Assembly: GCA_009786625.1 (NCBI GenBank)
Contig: WQRT01000091.1
Coordinates: 1-6,051 of the forward strand
Length of the DNA stretch: 6,051 nt
Source of the DNA: Treponema sp.
GTDB taxonomy: Bacteria > Spirochaetota > Spirochaetia > Treponematales > Breznakiellaceae
Direction of reading: 5' to 3'
The stretch's first letter is position 1, and every line of letters starts with the position of its first letter. Under the pieces are notes generated by a model. It saw nothing but the letters and a program-made list of their open reading frames with translations, searched no databases and was not told the DNA's origin. This document shows, piece by piece, positions 5,857-6,051 of the stretch. Made by a program: the position numbers and the translations under genes.

Positions 5857-5875
5857 AATTCGGTAGCAGCTACCA
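5857..5875. repeat. 19-bp repeat, copy 1, with internal palindrome
   Basis: AATTCGGTAGCAGCTACCA, identical to 5983-6001. Inside it GGTAGC-A-GCTACC (5862-5874) is a perfect inverted repeat with 6-bp arms around one base. As RNA it would fold as a five-pair stem with a three-base loop. Following sequences of copies 1 and 2 are also similar (CTTTTTACCGCC, CTTTTCACCGC), so the repeated unit may be longer. Confidence 0.9.
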
Positions 5876-5894
5876 TTTCTACCTTTTTACCGCC

Positions 5895-5954
5895 AATTTT
5901 TTAGAATTTCACACAGAGGCGCTGAGTTCACGGAGGACACGGAGAATTTTTTAG
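5895..5954. repeat. 10-bp direct repeats enclosing the first 9-bp-period array
   Basis: AATTTTTTAG occurs at 5895-5904 and at 5945-5954, exactly 50 bp apart. The 40 bp between them hold nearly all of the CACGGAG-type array; the first two bases of the right-hand copy are shared with the last array unit. The arrangement resembles a small insert with a target duplication, but AT-rich 10-mers can recur by chance. Confidence 0.65.
5911..5946. repeat. Degenerate tandem array, 9-bp period, consensus near CACGGAGGA
   Basis: Four units in register: ACACAGAGG, CGCTGAGTT, CACGGAGGA, CACGGAGAA. The last two differ at one position; the first two are diverged. Similar CACAGAG/CACGGAG runs are, from memory, scattered between genes in many unrelated bacteria. 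Confidence 0.7.
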
Positions 5955-5957
5955 CCG

Positions 5958-5984
5958 CGAACCACACGAACCAACACAAACAAA
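5958..5984. repeat. Second short array with 9-bp period, CGAACCACA type
   Basis: Units CGAACCACA, CGAACCAAC, ACAAACAAA. The first two share CGAACCA; the third is only loosely related. The stretch is almost free of T and its period equals that of the preceding array. Confidence 0.5.
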
Positions 5985-6001
5985 TTCGGTAGCAGCTACC
6001 A
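5983..6001. repeat. 19-bp repeat, copy 2
   Basis: Exact copy of 5857-5875, in the same orientation, 126 bp downstream. The two copies frame both 9-bp-period arrays. Confidence 0.9.
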
Positions 6002-6030
6002 CTTTTCACCGCTTCATCTGCCATCAAAAT

Positions 6031-6046
6031 AGTAGCTGCTGCCATT
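6031..6046. repeat. Diverged third copy of the palindromic repeat core
   Basis: AGTAGCTGCTGCCATT matches GGTAGCAGCTACCATT (5862-5877) at 13 of 16 positions in the same orientation. Since the core is a palindrome with a central A/T, it can also be read as an inverted copy. The window ends five bases later, so the family may continue. Confidence 0.6.
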
Positions 6047-6051
6047 ACGTC

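Larger units (their letters stand above)
5841..6051. other. Non-coding, repeat-rich right end
   Basis: No plausible gene on either strand. The stretch is built mostly of the repeats listed separately: palindromic 19-mer, 10-mer with array, second array, palindromic 19-mer, and a diverged palindrome. The nested order and the toxin-antitoxin module just before it mark this as accessory sequence. Confidence 0.75.

Noticed and set aside
5862..5883. Intrinsic terminator after the toxin gene
   Set aside because: The hairpin is short and is followed by ATTTCTACC rather than a clean T run; the identical copy at 5988 is followed by ACTTTTCACC. Better seen as a repeat.
5895..5954. Insertion sequence or transposon with target duplication
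   Set aside because: The enclosed 40 bp have no terminal inverted repeats and no coding capacity; only the direct repeats support it.
5911..5984. CRISPR-like array
   Set aside because: Units are only 9 bp, contiguous, degenerate and without spacers; no cas genes nearby.

Overview
The window looks like the chromosome of an AT-leaning Gram-negative-type bacterium, most likely a spirochaete of the Treponema kind. This is inferred from the mix of genes (a membrane diguanylate cyclase, a class III cyclase-like protein, TPR proteins and a YmdB-type protein), frequent gcg/cgc codons in an otherwise AT-rich background, and sparse Shine-Dalgarno sites. No rRNA or taxonomic marker is present, so the assignment is tentative. 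No rRNA, tRNA, CRISPR array or insertion sequence was seen.

Layout: (1) 1-950, minus strand, the N-terminal part of a six-TM GGDEF diguanylate cyclase that runs off the left edge. (2) 951-1054, a divergent promoter region. (3) 1055-2293, plus strand, an MFS permease. (4) 2268-3773, minus strand, a soluble protein with a class III nucleotide-cyclase-like domain, whose 3' end overlaps the permease gene tail-to-tail by 26 bp. (5) 3774-3860, a second divergent promoter region with a tandem 11-bp repeat. (6) 3861-5234, plus strand, a two-gene unit: a five-repeat TPR protein whose TAG stop directly abuts the ATG of a YmdB-family protein with a heavily altered metal site. (7) 5285-5840, plus strand, a compact toxin-antitoxin module (DUF433 antitoxin, DUF5615/PIN-like toxin) with a 17-bp gene overlap. 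(8) 5841-6051, non-coding and repeat-rich: a 19-bp repeat with a GGTAGCAGCTACC palindrome present twice plus a diverged third copy, and two short arrays with 9-bp period, one of them framed by a 10-bp direct repeat.

How the parts may fit: the first six kilobases hold one certain second-messenger enzyme (c-di-GMP synthesis), one probable cyclic-nucleotide synthase and one protein with a cyclic-nucleotide phosphodiesterase fold. This makes the neighbourhood signalling-rich, although the genes sit in separate transcription units and a shared pathway is only a guess. The toxin-antitoxin module and the repeats to its right look like an accessory segment: these genes use fewer gcg/cgc codons than their neighbours.

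The most interesting points are the YmdB-like protein that has lost most canonical metal ligands, the cyclase-like protein whose catalytic and metal residues are kept while both base-selecting positions are changed, promoters placed so close to the starts that at least three mRNAs could be leaderless, and the nested repeat block at the right edge.
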